Assembly: GCA_905181825.1 (NCBI GenBank)
Contig: CAJIZJ010000003.1
Span: 1-64,000, forward strand
Direction of reading: 5' to 3'
DNA from: an uncultured Flavobacteriaceae bacterium
GTDB taxonomy: Bacteria > Bacteroidota > Bacteroidia > Flavobacteriales > Flavobacteriaceae
DNA: 64,000 bases
Positions 37,655 to 46,539 of the stretch are shown piece after piece. A program made the position numbers and the translations under genes. The notes under the pieces are model-generated. The model made no database searches and had not been told where the DNA came from. It saw nothing but the letters and a program-made list of their open reading frames with translations. Numbering within the stretch: the first letter of the stretch is position 1; each line of letters starts with the position of its first letter.

Positions 37655-38083
37655 TTGGTTCTAGATACAACATACTACAACAAAGAACATAAGAAATCAC
37701 TCGAGAATTTTGTTGGTAAATCCTACTCGTTATTTGAGGCATTAAAACGTGGTGGTGTTGGCTCAAAACGAATGATCATTGAAAACGTGAGTCCCAATTT
37801 AAACTTAGTCATAAATACGATTTCTGATATTAATTACGCAAATATTGAAATGCGAAAAAAGGGGATTTTAATCCACATTACTAAAGGACATCAAAACTAT
37901 ACTTGGGCTATTCCTTTTTATCATTTGGTTGTTTACAAAACAGACGGCATGAGTATTCATGCCCAAGGAAAATTTATACACTTTAAAAAATCTAAAAACT
38001 TTTATGAGAATAAAGGGTTTTTAAGCACAATGCTAAATGAAAAAATACAGTTTGACGAACAATACAAACTTCCAGTATTATGA
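37655..38083 (+). CDS. hypothetical protein in the photolyase operon
   Basis: Intact 142-aa ORF, TTG start, overlaps the next gene by 4 bp; no family recognised. Confidence 0.65.
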   Translation: MVLDTTYYNKEHKKSLENFVGKSYSLFEALKRGGVGSKRMIIENVSPNLNLVINTISDINYANIEMRKKGILIHITKGHQNYTWAIPFYHLVVYKTDGMSIHAQGKFIHFKKSKNFYENKGFLSTMLNEKIQFDEQYKLPVL

Positions 38084-38352
38084 GTTTTAATATTTTAGAA
38101 CTCGATAGAATAATTGAGATGGCTTGGGAAGACAGAACAACGTTTGAAGCTATTGAGCATCAGTTTAAAATTAGTGAGCAAGAAGTCATAAAATTAATGC
38201 GAACTCATATGAAACCAAAAAGTTTTCGTTTGTGGCGTGCTCGAGTTCAAGGAAGAAAAACAAAACACCAAAAACTAAGAACTTTTGAATCAGGAAGATT
38301 TAAATGTACAAGACAAAGACAAATAACACACAATAAAATATCAAAGCGTTAA
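38080..38352 (+). CDS. TIGR03643 family protein
   Basis: 'ELDRIIEMAWEDRTTFEAIEHQFKISEQEVIKLMRTHMKPKSFRLWRARVQGRKTKHQKL'. Confidence 0.75.
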   Translation: MSFNILELDRIIEMAWEDRTTFEAIEHQFKISEQEVIKLMRTHMKPKSFRLWRARVQGRKTKHQKLRTFESGRFKCTRQRQITHNKISKR

Positions 38353-38360
38353 AATATCAC

Positions 38361-39050
38361 ATGAATAACCAAGTTACTACTAAAAACACAAATGCATTAA
38401 ATGGATTTTCGGATAACGAAATTGGAGATGATCATTTATTTACAGGATTAGAAACCCCGATGAAAAAAGATGCTTTTAAACTTACTGACGTTGAAAAGAA
38501 AGCTAAAATTTCTATCTTATTTGAAGAAATTATGGATGTTATGGGACTAGACCTTAAAGACGACTCGTTGAAAGGAACTCCGGAGCGTGTTGCAAAAATG
38601 TATATTGATGAAATATTTTCAGGATTAAATCCAGCTAATAAACCTAAAGTTGCATTGTTTGACAACAAGTATCAATACAACCAAATGTTAGTTGAAAAGG
38701 ACATTACTTTTTATTCTAATTGCGAGCACCATTTTGTGCCTATAATTGGTAGAGCACACATTGCATACATTTCTTCAGGAAAGGTTATTGGACTATCTAA
38801 ACTAAACCGTATTGTACAATATTACGCTAAGAGACCTCAAGTTCAAGAAAGACTTACAAATCAAATTGCAGAAGAGTTAAAATTCATTTTAGGCACGGAA
38901 GATGTAGCTGTAATTATAGATGCTAAACATTTATGTGTATCTTCAAGAGGTATTAAAGATGATACCTCAACAACAGTCACTGCCTTTTACGGAGGCGCTT
39001 TTAATACCTCAGCAAAAATTGCTGAATTACAGAATTACTTAAAATTATAA
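38361..39050 (+). CDS. folE: GTP cyclohydrolase I
   Basis: 'GTPERVAKMYIDEIFSGL', 'FYSNCEHHFVPIIGRAHIAYI', 'GLSKLNRIVQYYAKRPQVQERLT', 'KHLCVSSRGIKD'. Confidence 0.96.
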   Translation: MNNQVTTKNTNALNGFSDNEIGDDHLFTGLETPMKKDAFKLTDVEKKAKISILFEEIMDVMGLDLKDDSLKGTPERVAKMYIDEIFSGLNPANKPKVALFDNKYQYNQMLVEKDITFYSNCEHHFVPIIGRAHIAYISSGKVIGLSKLNRIVQYYAKRPQVQERLTNQIAEELKFILGTEDVAVIIDAKHLCVSSRGIKDDTSTTVTAFYGGAFNTSAKIAELQNYLKL

Positions 39051-39052
39051 CT

Positions 39053-39277
39053 ATGGATATTGTTAAACAAGCGGAAGCTTTTGAACTAAAACCTCTCACT
39101 TTCAAAACTACAAGTGAGCGAATTGAAGCTTCTAGAGAAGTAAAAGGCTTAATATTAGGTGTAAACGAGATTTACAAGACCAATAAAGAGACCGAATTAA
39201 TGGATTTAATGAAACGATTAACTGTCATAAAACAAAAAATTGAAAAACGTTTAAAAGGACGTCCACTACAAGCATGA
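39053..39277 (+). CDS. small hypothetical protein
   Basis: Intact 74-aa ORF in the operon, 4-bp overlap with the following SDR gene. Confidence 0.6.
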   Translation: MDIVKQAEAFELKPLTFKTTSERIEASREVKGLILGVNEIYKTNKETELMDLMKRLTVIKQKIEKRLKGRPLQA

Positions 39278-39957
39278 GAAAAATTATTATTATTGGCGGC
39301 TCTAAAGGAATTGGAAAAGCAATTACAGAAAGTTTACTTTCTAATCACCAGGTTATTAATGTTAGTAGAACCCCACCAGATTTTCAACACGAAAACTTAT
39401 CGCACCATACCTGTGATATATTATCTGACGAACTCCCTTCAATCGAGACTGCAGATGGATTGATTTACTGTCCTGGAAGTATAAACCTCAAACCTTTTAA
39501 CAGGCTAAGTGTAGAAGACTTTAGAACAGACTTTGAAATCAATGTGATTGGAGCGGTTAAAACTATACAGGCCTACACAAAAGCGCTTTCTCAAAGTGAT
39601 TCAGCTTCAATTGTATTATTTAGCACAGTAGCTACTAAACTAGGAATGCCCTTTCACGCAAGTGTAGCCACCGCAAAGTCGGCAGTTGAAGGCCTTACAA
39701 AATCTGTTGCTGCGGATTTGGCTCCAAAAATAAGAGTTAATGCGATTGCACCAACAATAACCGATACAGATCTTGCTGCAAAATTTCTTAGAAATGAGCG
39801 CATGGTAGAAAGTACAATACAGCGTCATCCATTAAAAAAATATTTACAACCTACAGAAGTTGCTGCCATGGCAAATTACTTATTGTCTGACGTATCTAAA
39901 TCGATTTCAGGTCAAATATTTAATTTAGACTGTGGGATTGTCTCACTAAAACTTTAA
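39274..39957 (+). CDS. SDR-family oxidoreductase-like protein lacking the catalytic Tyr
   Basis: 'IIIIGGSKGIGKAIT' Rossmann motif, 'APTITDTDLA'; the YxxxK position reads VATAK. Confidence 0.85.
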   Translation: MRKIIIIGGSKGIGKAITESLLSNHQVINVSRTPPDFQHENLSHHTCDILSDELPSIETADGLIYCPGSINLKPFNRLSVEDFRTDFEINVIGAVKTIQAYTKALSQSDSASIVLFSTVATKLGMPFHASVATAKSAVEGLTKSVAADLAPKIRVNAIAPTITDTDLAAKFLRNERMVESTIQRHPLKKYLQPTEVAAMANYLLSDVSKSISGQIFNLDCGIVSLKL

Positions 39958-39961
39958 GCAA

Positions 39962-40516
39962 ATGAGCATAATTAAATTTAGTATTTTGTTTATCCTATTT
40001 CAATTTTCAATTAACCCTACTTCTCAACTAAAACCTAAAGAAAACATGTCCATATACAATATTAAAATTAATTCTATCGATGGGAGTCCTATCAACTTAA
40101 ACGATTACAAAGGAAAACACATACTGTTTGTAAATGTGGCTTCAGAGTGTGGATTCACAGGCCAATATGAAGATCTTCAAAAACTTTATGATACCTATCA
40201 AGATAAGTTAATGGTCATTGGAGTCCCTTGTAATCAATTTGGAGGGCAAGAACCTGGAACATCAAGTGATATACAAACCTTTTGCAAGAAAAATTACGGC
40301 GTCACATTTTTAATTACAGAAAAAATCGATGTAAAAGGAAAAAACCAACACCCTTTATACCAATGGCTAACTGATAAAGACTTGAATGGAATCGAAAATA
40401 CAACTGTAAAATGGAACTTCCATAAGTACCTGGTAAATAGCGAGGGACAGTTTGTAGATTATTTTTACTCTATTACAAAACCATTAAGTAGTAAAATAAC
40501 CCGTCAACTCAAGTAA
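39962..40516 (+). CDS. glutathione peroxidase (Cys type)
   Basis: 'LFVNVASECGFTGQYEDLQKLYDTY', 'GVPCNQFGGQEPG', 'VKWNFHKYLV'. Confidence 0.95.
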   Translation: MSIIKFSILFILFQFSINPTSQLKPKENMSIYNIKINSIDGSPINLNDYKGKHILFVNVASECGFTGQYEDLQKLYDTYQDKLMVIGVPCNQFGGQEPGTSSDIQTFCKKNYGVTFLITEKIDVKGKNQHPLYQWLTDKDLNGIENTTVKWNFHKYLVNSEGQFVDYFYSITKPLSSKITRQLK

Positions 40517-40519
40517 ACT

Positions 40520-40687
40520 ATGTTTGGAATATTTAAGAAAAAAACTGCAGTAGAAAAACTCCAGGATCGTTATAAAAAATTAATGTCGGAGTGGCATGAG
40601 CTTTCAACTACAAACCGTTCTGCAAGTGATTTAAAATATGCTGAAGCACAAAAAATTTTAGACGATATAGATAAACTTAATGGCTAA
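40520..40687 (+). CDS. Lacal_2735 family small protein (absent from the ORF track)
   Basis: My translation: MFGIFKKKTAVEKLQDRYKKLMSEWHELSTTNRSASDLKYAEAQKILDDIDKLNG*. Sits precisely between two operon genes. Confidence 0.8.
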   Translation: MFGIFKKKTAVEKLQDRYKKLMSEWHELSTTNRSASDLKYAEAQKILDDIDKLNG

Positions 40688-41149
40688 ATGAAATTTTATA
40701 AAAGTTACTTACTTTTTATTTTTATAAACTTTAGTGCATTAGGTATCGGGATTTGGCTCATGAACGATGGTCCAAAGACTGAATGGTACACAAACCTTAA
40801 CCAGGCTCCATGGACACCTCCAGGATGGGTGTTTGGTGTTGCATGGAGTAGTATTATGCTGCTATTTTCTGTTTACATGACATATTTAATACAATTAGAC
40901 AGGTCTAACAAAGTGTTGATATTATTTAGCGTTCAGTTTGTACTAAATATATTTTGGAATTATCTATTTTTCAATCAACATTTAATAATACTAGGGCTTC
41001 TCAATATTATCTTTTTAACCTTTTTAATGCTTTACTTTTTGATTGCCTATAAAAATATTCTCAAAAATAAAAGCTTTTATGTGCTACCTTATTGTGCATG
41101 GCTAGTACTTGCCACTTCATTAAATCTATATATCGCTTTATACAATTAA
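40688..41149 (+). CDS. TspO/MBR family protein
   Basis: 'WYTNLNQAPWTPPGWVFGVAWSSIMLL', five TM segments. Confidence 0.92.
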   Translation: MKFYKSYLLFIFINFSALGIGIWLMNDGPKTEWYTNLNQAPWTPPGWVFGVAWSSIMLLFSVYMTYLIQLDRSNKVLILFSVQFVLNIFWNYLFFNQHLIILGLLNIIFLTFLMLYFLIAYKNILKNKSFYVLPYCAWLVLATSLNLYIALYN

Positions 41150-41151
41150 AA

Positions 41152-41613
41152 ATGAAAATTTACAGATTACATAAAAAACAAAACTTTCCAATTAGTGTGG
41201 AAAAGGCTTGGGCGTTTTTATCAAATCCCGAAAACCTTAAAATCATCACACCAGACTATATGAGTTTTGATATTTTATCTGGTGCTGATCGCCCGATGTA
41301 TCCAGGACAAATTATCCAATACATTGTGACCCCTATTTGGGGAATAAAAACCAAGTGGGTTACTGAAATTACTCAGGTTAAAGATCAACACTATTTTGTT
41401 GATGAACAGCGTTATGGTCCCTATGCGTTATGGCATCACAAGCACTTTATTAAAGCTATAGATGGTGGTGTTGAAATGGAAGACATTATTGACTATAAAG
41501 TACCTATGGGTTGGCTTGGGCAACTTGTACACCCCTTTATTGTGAAGCCTAAATTAGAAGAGATTTTTGCTCATAGACAGAAGAAATTAACCGAATTATT
41601 TGGAGATTACTAA
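41152..41613 (+). CDS. SRPBCC family protein
   Basis: 'FPISVEKAWAFLSNPENLKIITPDYMSFDIL' and 'DIIDYKVPMGWLGQL'. Start re-assigned to ATG 41152 (called ORF start 41092 overlaps tspO). Confidence 0.85.
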   Translation: MKIYRLHKKQNFPISVEKAWAFLSNPENLKIITPDYMSFDILSGADRPMYPGQIIQYIVTPIWGIKTKWVTEITQVKDQHYFVDEQRYGPYALWHHKHFIKAIDGGVEMEDIIDYKVPMGWLGQLVHPFIVKPKLEEIFAHRQKKLTELFGDY

Positions 41614-42917
41614 TGAATTCAAAAATTACACTTTTTTGGTTTAGAAGAGATTTGAGACTACATGATAATCATGGATTGTATGAGGCCCTGAAAAACAATG
41701 ACTCTGTACTTCCCATATTTATTTTTGACCAACAGATTATTGACTCCTTGCCCAAAAAAGATGCAAGAGTTGAGTTTATTTACGAACAGCTTATCAAAAT
41801 AAATACAACTTTAAAATCTTACGGAAGTCAACTAGCGATTTTTAACGGAACGCCAGAAACTATATTTAGCCAGCTGCTTAGTGACTATGAAGTGAGTTCT
41901 GTTTATTGTAACCATGATTATGAGCCCTATGCCCTTTCTAGGGATCAAACCATTGCTGACCTATTAAAATCCAAGTCAATCCCCTTTCAGTCATATAAAG
42001 ATCAAGTGATTTTTGAAAGAAATCAAATCACCAAGGATGACGGTCTTCCTTACAAAGTTTACACCCCCTATTCAAAGAAATGGCTTGCTGCATTTGATGC
42101 AAATAAATGTAAAAGCTATAAATCAGAAGATTTACTTGAAAACAGCTGTCAAAGAACAAACTACAACTGGGTTGAACTGAAAGATATGGGATTTGAGCCA
42201 AGTCCAGTTAAAGTTGCACCGTTTGATATAGATAATGGGATTATAGAAAATTACGAAGCCAGAAGAAATTTCCCCGCTGTAAACGGGACTTCAAAATTAG
42301 GACCACATTTAAGATTTGGAACTGTAAGTGTTCGTCAAATAGTATCAAAGGCTATTCAATTTGAAAATACAGTCTTTTTAAAAGAATTAATATGGAGAGA
42401 GTTTTTTATGCAAATTTTGTGGCATTTCCCTCACACAGTTACACAAAGCTTTAAGCCGCAATACGAGGCTATTAAATGGCGTAATGACCCTTCAGAATAT
42501 CAAAAATGGTGTGATGGAGCTACAGGATACCCACTTGTAGATGCAGGAATGAGAGAATTAAATCAAACTGGGTTTATGCACAATCGTGTACGAATGCTTG
42601 TTGGTAGTTTTTTATGTAAGCACCTTCTGATTGATTGGCGATGGGGAGAGGCCTATTTTGCTGAAAAGCTTCACGATTTTGAACTTTCTAGTAATGTTAG
42701 TAACTGGCAATGGGTCGCTGGTTGCGGAGTTGATGCAGCTCCATACTTTAGGATTTTTAATCCGACGACTCAGGTTAGCAATTTCGACAAAGAGCATTTG
42801 TATATTAAAAAATGGGTGCCTGAATACCAAGAACTAACGTACCCTACTCCCATGGTTGACCATAAGTTTGCTAGAGAACGCTGTCTTAAAACTTACAAAG
42901 AAGCTTTGGGTAAGTAG
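41613..42917 (+). CDS. deoxyribodipyrimidine photo-lyase (class I CPD-type)
   Basis: 'LFWFRRDLRLHDNHGLYEAL', 'KLGPHLRFGTVSVRQI', 'ELIWREFFMQILWHFP', 'NRVRMLVGSFLCKHLLIDWRWGEAYFA', 'NWQWVAGCGVDAAPYFRIFNP'. Confidence 0.95.
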   Translation: MNSKITLFWFRRDLRLHDNHGLYEALKNNDSVLPIFIFDQQIIDSLPKKDARVEFIYEQLIKINTTLKSYGSQLAIFNGTPETIFSQLLSDYEVSSVYCNHDYEPYALSRDQTIADLLKSKSIPFQSYKDQVIFERNQITKDDGLPYKVYTPYSKKWLAAFDANKCKSYKSEDLLENSCQRTNYNWVELKDMGFEPSPVKVAPFDIDNGIIENYEARRNFPAVNGTSKLGPHLRFGTVSVRQIVSKAIQFENTVFLKELIWREFFMQILWHFPHTVTQSFKPQYEAIKWRNDPSEYQKWCDGATGYPLVDAGMRELNQTGFMHNRVRMLVGSFLCKHLLIDWRWGEAYFAEKLHDFELSSNVSNWQWVAGCGVDAAPYFRIFNPTTQVSNFDKEHLYIKKWVPEYQELTYPTPMVDHKFARERCLKTYKEALGK

Positions 42918-43496
42918 TTAGAGTTTTTTAACATACTGAGTGATAATAACAATATGCTGGCCATCGACCTTACCTTCAATATAGTTAGCGTTTTCATGAT
43001 CTAGTGAAATTCGCCTCACAGCAACTCCTTGTTTGGCGACCATACTGGAGCCCTTCACTTTTAAATCTTTAATAAGAACGACGCTATCACCAGCTTCAAG
43101 AATGACACCATTTACATCCCTGTGAATTAGCTTAGCAGCTTCCTCTACTCCGTCACCAATAGCTTTTGCCCATTCTAAAGAATCTTCATCTAAGTACATC
43201 ATTTCTAATAAATCCTGTGACCAACCTGAAGACAATAAACGATTAAGCATCCGCCATGATAGGACTTGAATTTGAGTATATTCACTCCACATACTGTCGT
43301 TAAGACAACGCCAATGGTTAGGATCTATTATACTAGAATCCTCTAGTTGTGAAACACAGGTATTACAAGCGTAAATACTATCTGTTAAGTTTACTCCTTT
43401 TGAGGGTTGGAGCGTATATATATTTAAGTTATGTGAGGCTTTACACAACTCGCAAGAGTTGAGACTTCTTTTTTGAAGTTCACTTTCTAACTTCAT
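42918..43496 (-). CDS. PhnA domain-containing protein
   Basis: 'CELCKASHNL', 'YACNTCVSQL', 'GDSVVLIKDLKVKGSSMVAKQGVAVRRISLD'. Confidence 0.85.
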   Translation of the reverse strand: MKLESELQKRSLNSCELCKASHNLNIYTLQPSKGVNLTDSIYACNTCVSQLEDSSIIDPNHWRCLNDSMWSEYTQIQVLSWRMLNRLLSSGWSQDLLEMMYLDEDSLEWAKAIGDGVEEAAKLIHRDVNGVILEAGDSVVLIKDLKVKGSSMVAKQGVAVRRISLDHENANYIEGKVDGQHIVIITQYVKKL

Positions 43497-44806
43497 AAAT
43501 CTATACGTTCTATCTTGGCGCCAATAGCACGTAAACGGTCATCAATATTCTCATATCCTCTGTCAATCTGTTCAATGTTATGAATTATCGAAGTTCCTTT
43601 TGCAGACAATGCTGCTATTAATAATGAAACACCTGCACGAATATCTGGAGAGGTCATTGTTGTCGCTTTCAAAGTAGATTTAAAATCATGCCCTATAACT
43701 GAAGCACGGTGTGGATCACAAAGAATAATTTTAGCGCCCATATCAATTAATTTATCGACAAAGAAAAGACGGCTTTCAAACATTTTTTGATGTATTAAAA
43801 CACTGCCTCGGGCTTGTGTTGCAACTACCAAAATAATACTCAATAAGTCTGGTGTAAAACCAGGCCAAGGGGCATCAGAAATGGTAAGAATTGAGCCATC
43901 TATATAATTTTGAACTTCATATCCATTAGTGTGTGACGGTATATAAATATCGTCACCCTTTCGTTCTAAAGTAATTCCTAACTTTCGGAATACGCTAGGG
44001 ATTACTCCTAAATTATCCCAGCTAACATTTTTTATAGTTAATTCACTTTTAGTCATAGCCGCTAGTCCTATCCAACTACCAATCTCTATCATGTCGGGTA
44101 ACATTGTATGTTCGGTACCTCCTAAATTGTTAACTCCTTCAATGGTTAGCATATTTGAACCAATCCCAGAAATTTTAGCACCCATTCTATTCAGCATTTT
44201 ACAAAGCTGTTGTAAATATGGCTCACAGGCTGCATTATAAATTGTAGTCGTTCCGGTTGCAAGGACAGCCGCCATTACTATATTAGCAGTTCCTGTTACA
44301 GAAGCCTCGTCTAATAGCATATAAGTCCCTTTCAGTTCCTTAGCTTCTACTCCATAAAAGTGATCTTCACGGTTGTATCTAAAACTTGCACCTAACTTAA
44401 TAAATCCTTCAAAATGTGTATCCAAACGCCTACGACCAATCTTATCACCACCTGGTTTTGGGATATATCCTTTTCCAAAACGTGCCAAAAGGGGACCAAC
44501 AATCATAATTGAACCTCTAAGGCCCCGACCGTCAACCTTAAAGGCTTCTGTTTCTAAGTATTCTAAATTGATTTCGTCAGATTGAAAAGAATAACTCCCT
44601 TTGGCTAACTTATTAACTTTAACTCCCAACTTTCCTAATAAAATAATAAGCTTGTTGACATCTATTATTTCAGGAATATTATGTATTGTAATTTTTTCTG
44701 GAGAGAGTAAAACAGCACATAGTATTTGAAGAGCTTCATTTTTTGCACCTTGTGGCTGTATAGACCCTTTTAATTGGTGACCGCCTTCAATTTTAAAAGT
44801 TTTCAA
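43493..44806 (-). CDS. murA: UDP-N-acetylglucosamine 1-carboxyvinyltransferase
   Basis: 'GGHQLKGSIQPQGAKNEALQILCA', 'RGLRGSIMIVGPLLARFGKGYIPKPGGDKIGRRRLDTHF'. Confidence 0.96.
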   Translation of the reverse strand: MKTFKIEGGHQLKGSIQPQGAKNEALQILCAVLLSPEKITIHNIPEIIDVNKLIILLGKLGVKVNKLAKGSYSFQSDEINLEYLETEAFKVDGRGLRGSIMIVGPLLARFGKGYIPKPGGDKIGRRRLDTHFEGFIKLGASFRYNREDHFYGVEAKELKGTYMLLDEASVTGTANIVMAAVLATGTTTIYNAACEPYLQQLCKMLNRMGAKISGIGSNMLTIEGVNNLGGTEHTMLPDMIEIGSWIGLAAMTKSELTIKNVSWDNLGVIPSVFRKLGITLERKGDDIYIPSHTNGYEVQNYIDGSILTISDAPWPGFTPDLLSIILVVATQARGSVLIHQKMFESRLFFVDKLIDMGAKIILCDPHRASVIGHDFKSTLKATTMTSPDIRAGVSLLIAALSAKGTSIIHNIEQIDRGYENIDDRLRAIGAKIERIDL

Positions 44807-44862
44807 TGTAAAGTTATTTAAATTAGTGTTTTCAAAAAGACGTTCTTAAATATTCAATAGAA

Positions 44863-45513
44863 TTAGTAACGCTTTCGATTCCTTTGATGATTAGTCTTTT
44901 TCACTGGCTTTTTATGAGTAGCGAATTTACGCTGGGTTTTTAGTAAACTTGAAGAATCACTTAAATCCTCTTTACTACCACGTAAATCAATTTTACCATC
45001 AGAAAGCTCAAAAAGATGTTTAAATATAACACTATCTTCTACAGTGTCTTTGTTCCAATTTAAAAAAGACTTTTTCATATGGTTCGCAATAGTATACTCT
45101 AAAGCTTCTTTCATATCTCCTGCTTCCCATGTATTGGCTACATCTATCATTGTTTTTATATTATTACCATAAAAACGATATTTAGGAAAGTTTTGAGGAT
45201 ACTTTAGAGGTTCTGGACGAACACTAAGCATTTCCTCTGTTGGAATTTCAAAAGGAGAATCCGCATCTAACTTTAAATCAGACATAATAAATAGCTGATC
45301 CCAAAGCTTGTGTTGAAAATCAGGAACATCTCTTAGGTGAGGCTGCATGTTTCCCATTATTGAGATGATAGCCTTTGCTAAACGGTTACGTTCTTCCTTG
45401 GATTCTTGAGCCACTGCGTGGTTAATCATTTTCTGAAGATGTCTTCCATATTCAGGGATGATTAAGTGTTCTCGTTCGGTATTATATTGTAATTGATCTG
45501 TTAACGCTGTCAT
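44863..45513 (-). CDS. DUF4290 family protein
   Basis: 'LQYNTEREHLIIPEYGRHLQKMINHAV' typical of Bacteroidetes DUF4290. Confidence 0.85.
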   Translation of the reverse strand: MTALTDQLQYNTEREHLIIPEYGRHLQKMINHAVAQESKEERNRLAKAIISIMGNMQPHLRDVPDFQHKLWDQLFIMSDLKLDADSPFEIPTEEMLSVRPEPLKYPQNFPKYRFYGNNIKTMIDVANTWEAGDMKEALEYTIANHMKKSFLNWNKDTVEDSVIFKHLFELSDGKIDLRGSKEDLSDSSSLLKTQRKFATHKKPVKKTNHQRNRKRY

Positions 45514-45609
45514 GTTGGCGATCTTTGTTTTAAAAATTAAGTGTTTGCAAAATACAAAAAAATAGTGTGAGTATAGGAGAAATAAAAAAGATGATAAAAA
45601 GCGTATTAT

Positions 45610-45903
45610 TTAGAGTGATATAACTCCTTCTACTAAACGCCCAACTTCTTTATATTTTTCAATAACAGTATCTGGACTCTTCATAACTACATTAATTGAA
45701 ACGCTCACGTAGGTACCTTTTTTTGAAGGTGTTTTTTTTATCACTGCCCCAGTATTATCAAAAATAGTTTCAATCGTGTTAACTTTTGATATATTTGATT
45801 TGATAATAAACTTATATAAATATTCAGAAGGCCAGCTAGCGGTATCTTGTAGCTTTTCTTTTAAGTTATTATAAAATGTTTCTGGGTTAGAAGGTGTATC
45901 CAT
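45610..45903 (-). CDS. DUF493 family protein
   Basis: 'FYNNLKEKLQDTASWPSEYLYKFIIKS' and 'KKGTYVSVSINVVMKSPD'. Confidence 0.8.
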   Translation of the reverse strand: MDTPSNPETFYNNLKEKLQDTASWPSEYLYKFIIKSNISKVNTIETIFDNTGAVIKKTPSKKGTYVSVSINVVMKSPDTVIEKYKEVGRLVEGVISL

Positions 45904-45993
45904 TATTTCTCACTATGAGTACAAATATACATTATATCTGATTTTTTATTTCCCTTTTAAATCACGAATTTTACAATAATTAAAAATAATAGT

Positions 45994-46539
45994 TTGAAGA
46001 CTCAAAAAATTGCACTTATTGGAGGCCCAAGTACTGGAAAAACGACTTTAATTAATGCTCTCAAATCCAAAGGGTATTATTGTATGGAAGAAATTTCCAG
46101 AGAAATAACACTTGATGCGCAAGAAAAAGGTATTGAACAGCTGTTTTTAGAGGACCCTTTACTTTTTAGTCAACAGTTGTTATTAGGAAGGCAAACACAG
46201 TTTCTAAAAGCAGACTCTGTAGACCATGAACTTGTGTTCTTTGACCGAGGGCTTCCAGATGTTGTAGCTTATTTAGACTATTTAAAGAGCAGTTATCCAG
46301 AGTCATTTAAAGAAATTTGCAGAGAACACTCATACGATGTGATATTTATTTTAAAGCCCTGGAAAGCCATTTATGAGCAAGACAATGAACGTTATGAGAC
46401 TTTTGAACAAGCACTCATTATTCATGATTTCCTAGTTAATTCTTACAAAGAGTTTGGGTATACTATAGTTGATACTCCATTTGGAACCGTTCAAGAACGA
46501 ATCGATTTTATTATAAATCATTTAGCAGCTAATAAATGA
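45994..46539 (+). CDS. NadR/AAA_28-like ATP-binding protein
   Basis: 'ALIGGPSTGKTTLINALKSKGYYCMEEISREI' P-loop and 'FFDRGLPDVVAYLDYL'. Confidence 0.8.
   Translation: MKTQKIALIGGPSTGKTTLINALKSKGYYCMEEISREITLDAQEKGIEQLFLEDPLLFSQQLLLGRQTQFLKADSVDHELVFFDRGLPDVVAYLDYLKSSYPESFKEICREHSYDVIFILKPWKAIYEQDNERYETFEQALIIHDFLVNSYKEFGYTIVDTPFGTVQERIDFIINHLAANK

Noticed and set aside
41092-41151. N-terminal extension of the SRPBCC ORF
   Set aside because: Overlaps the tspO 3' end; the domain begins at MKIYRLHKKQNF (41152).
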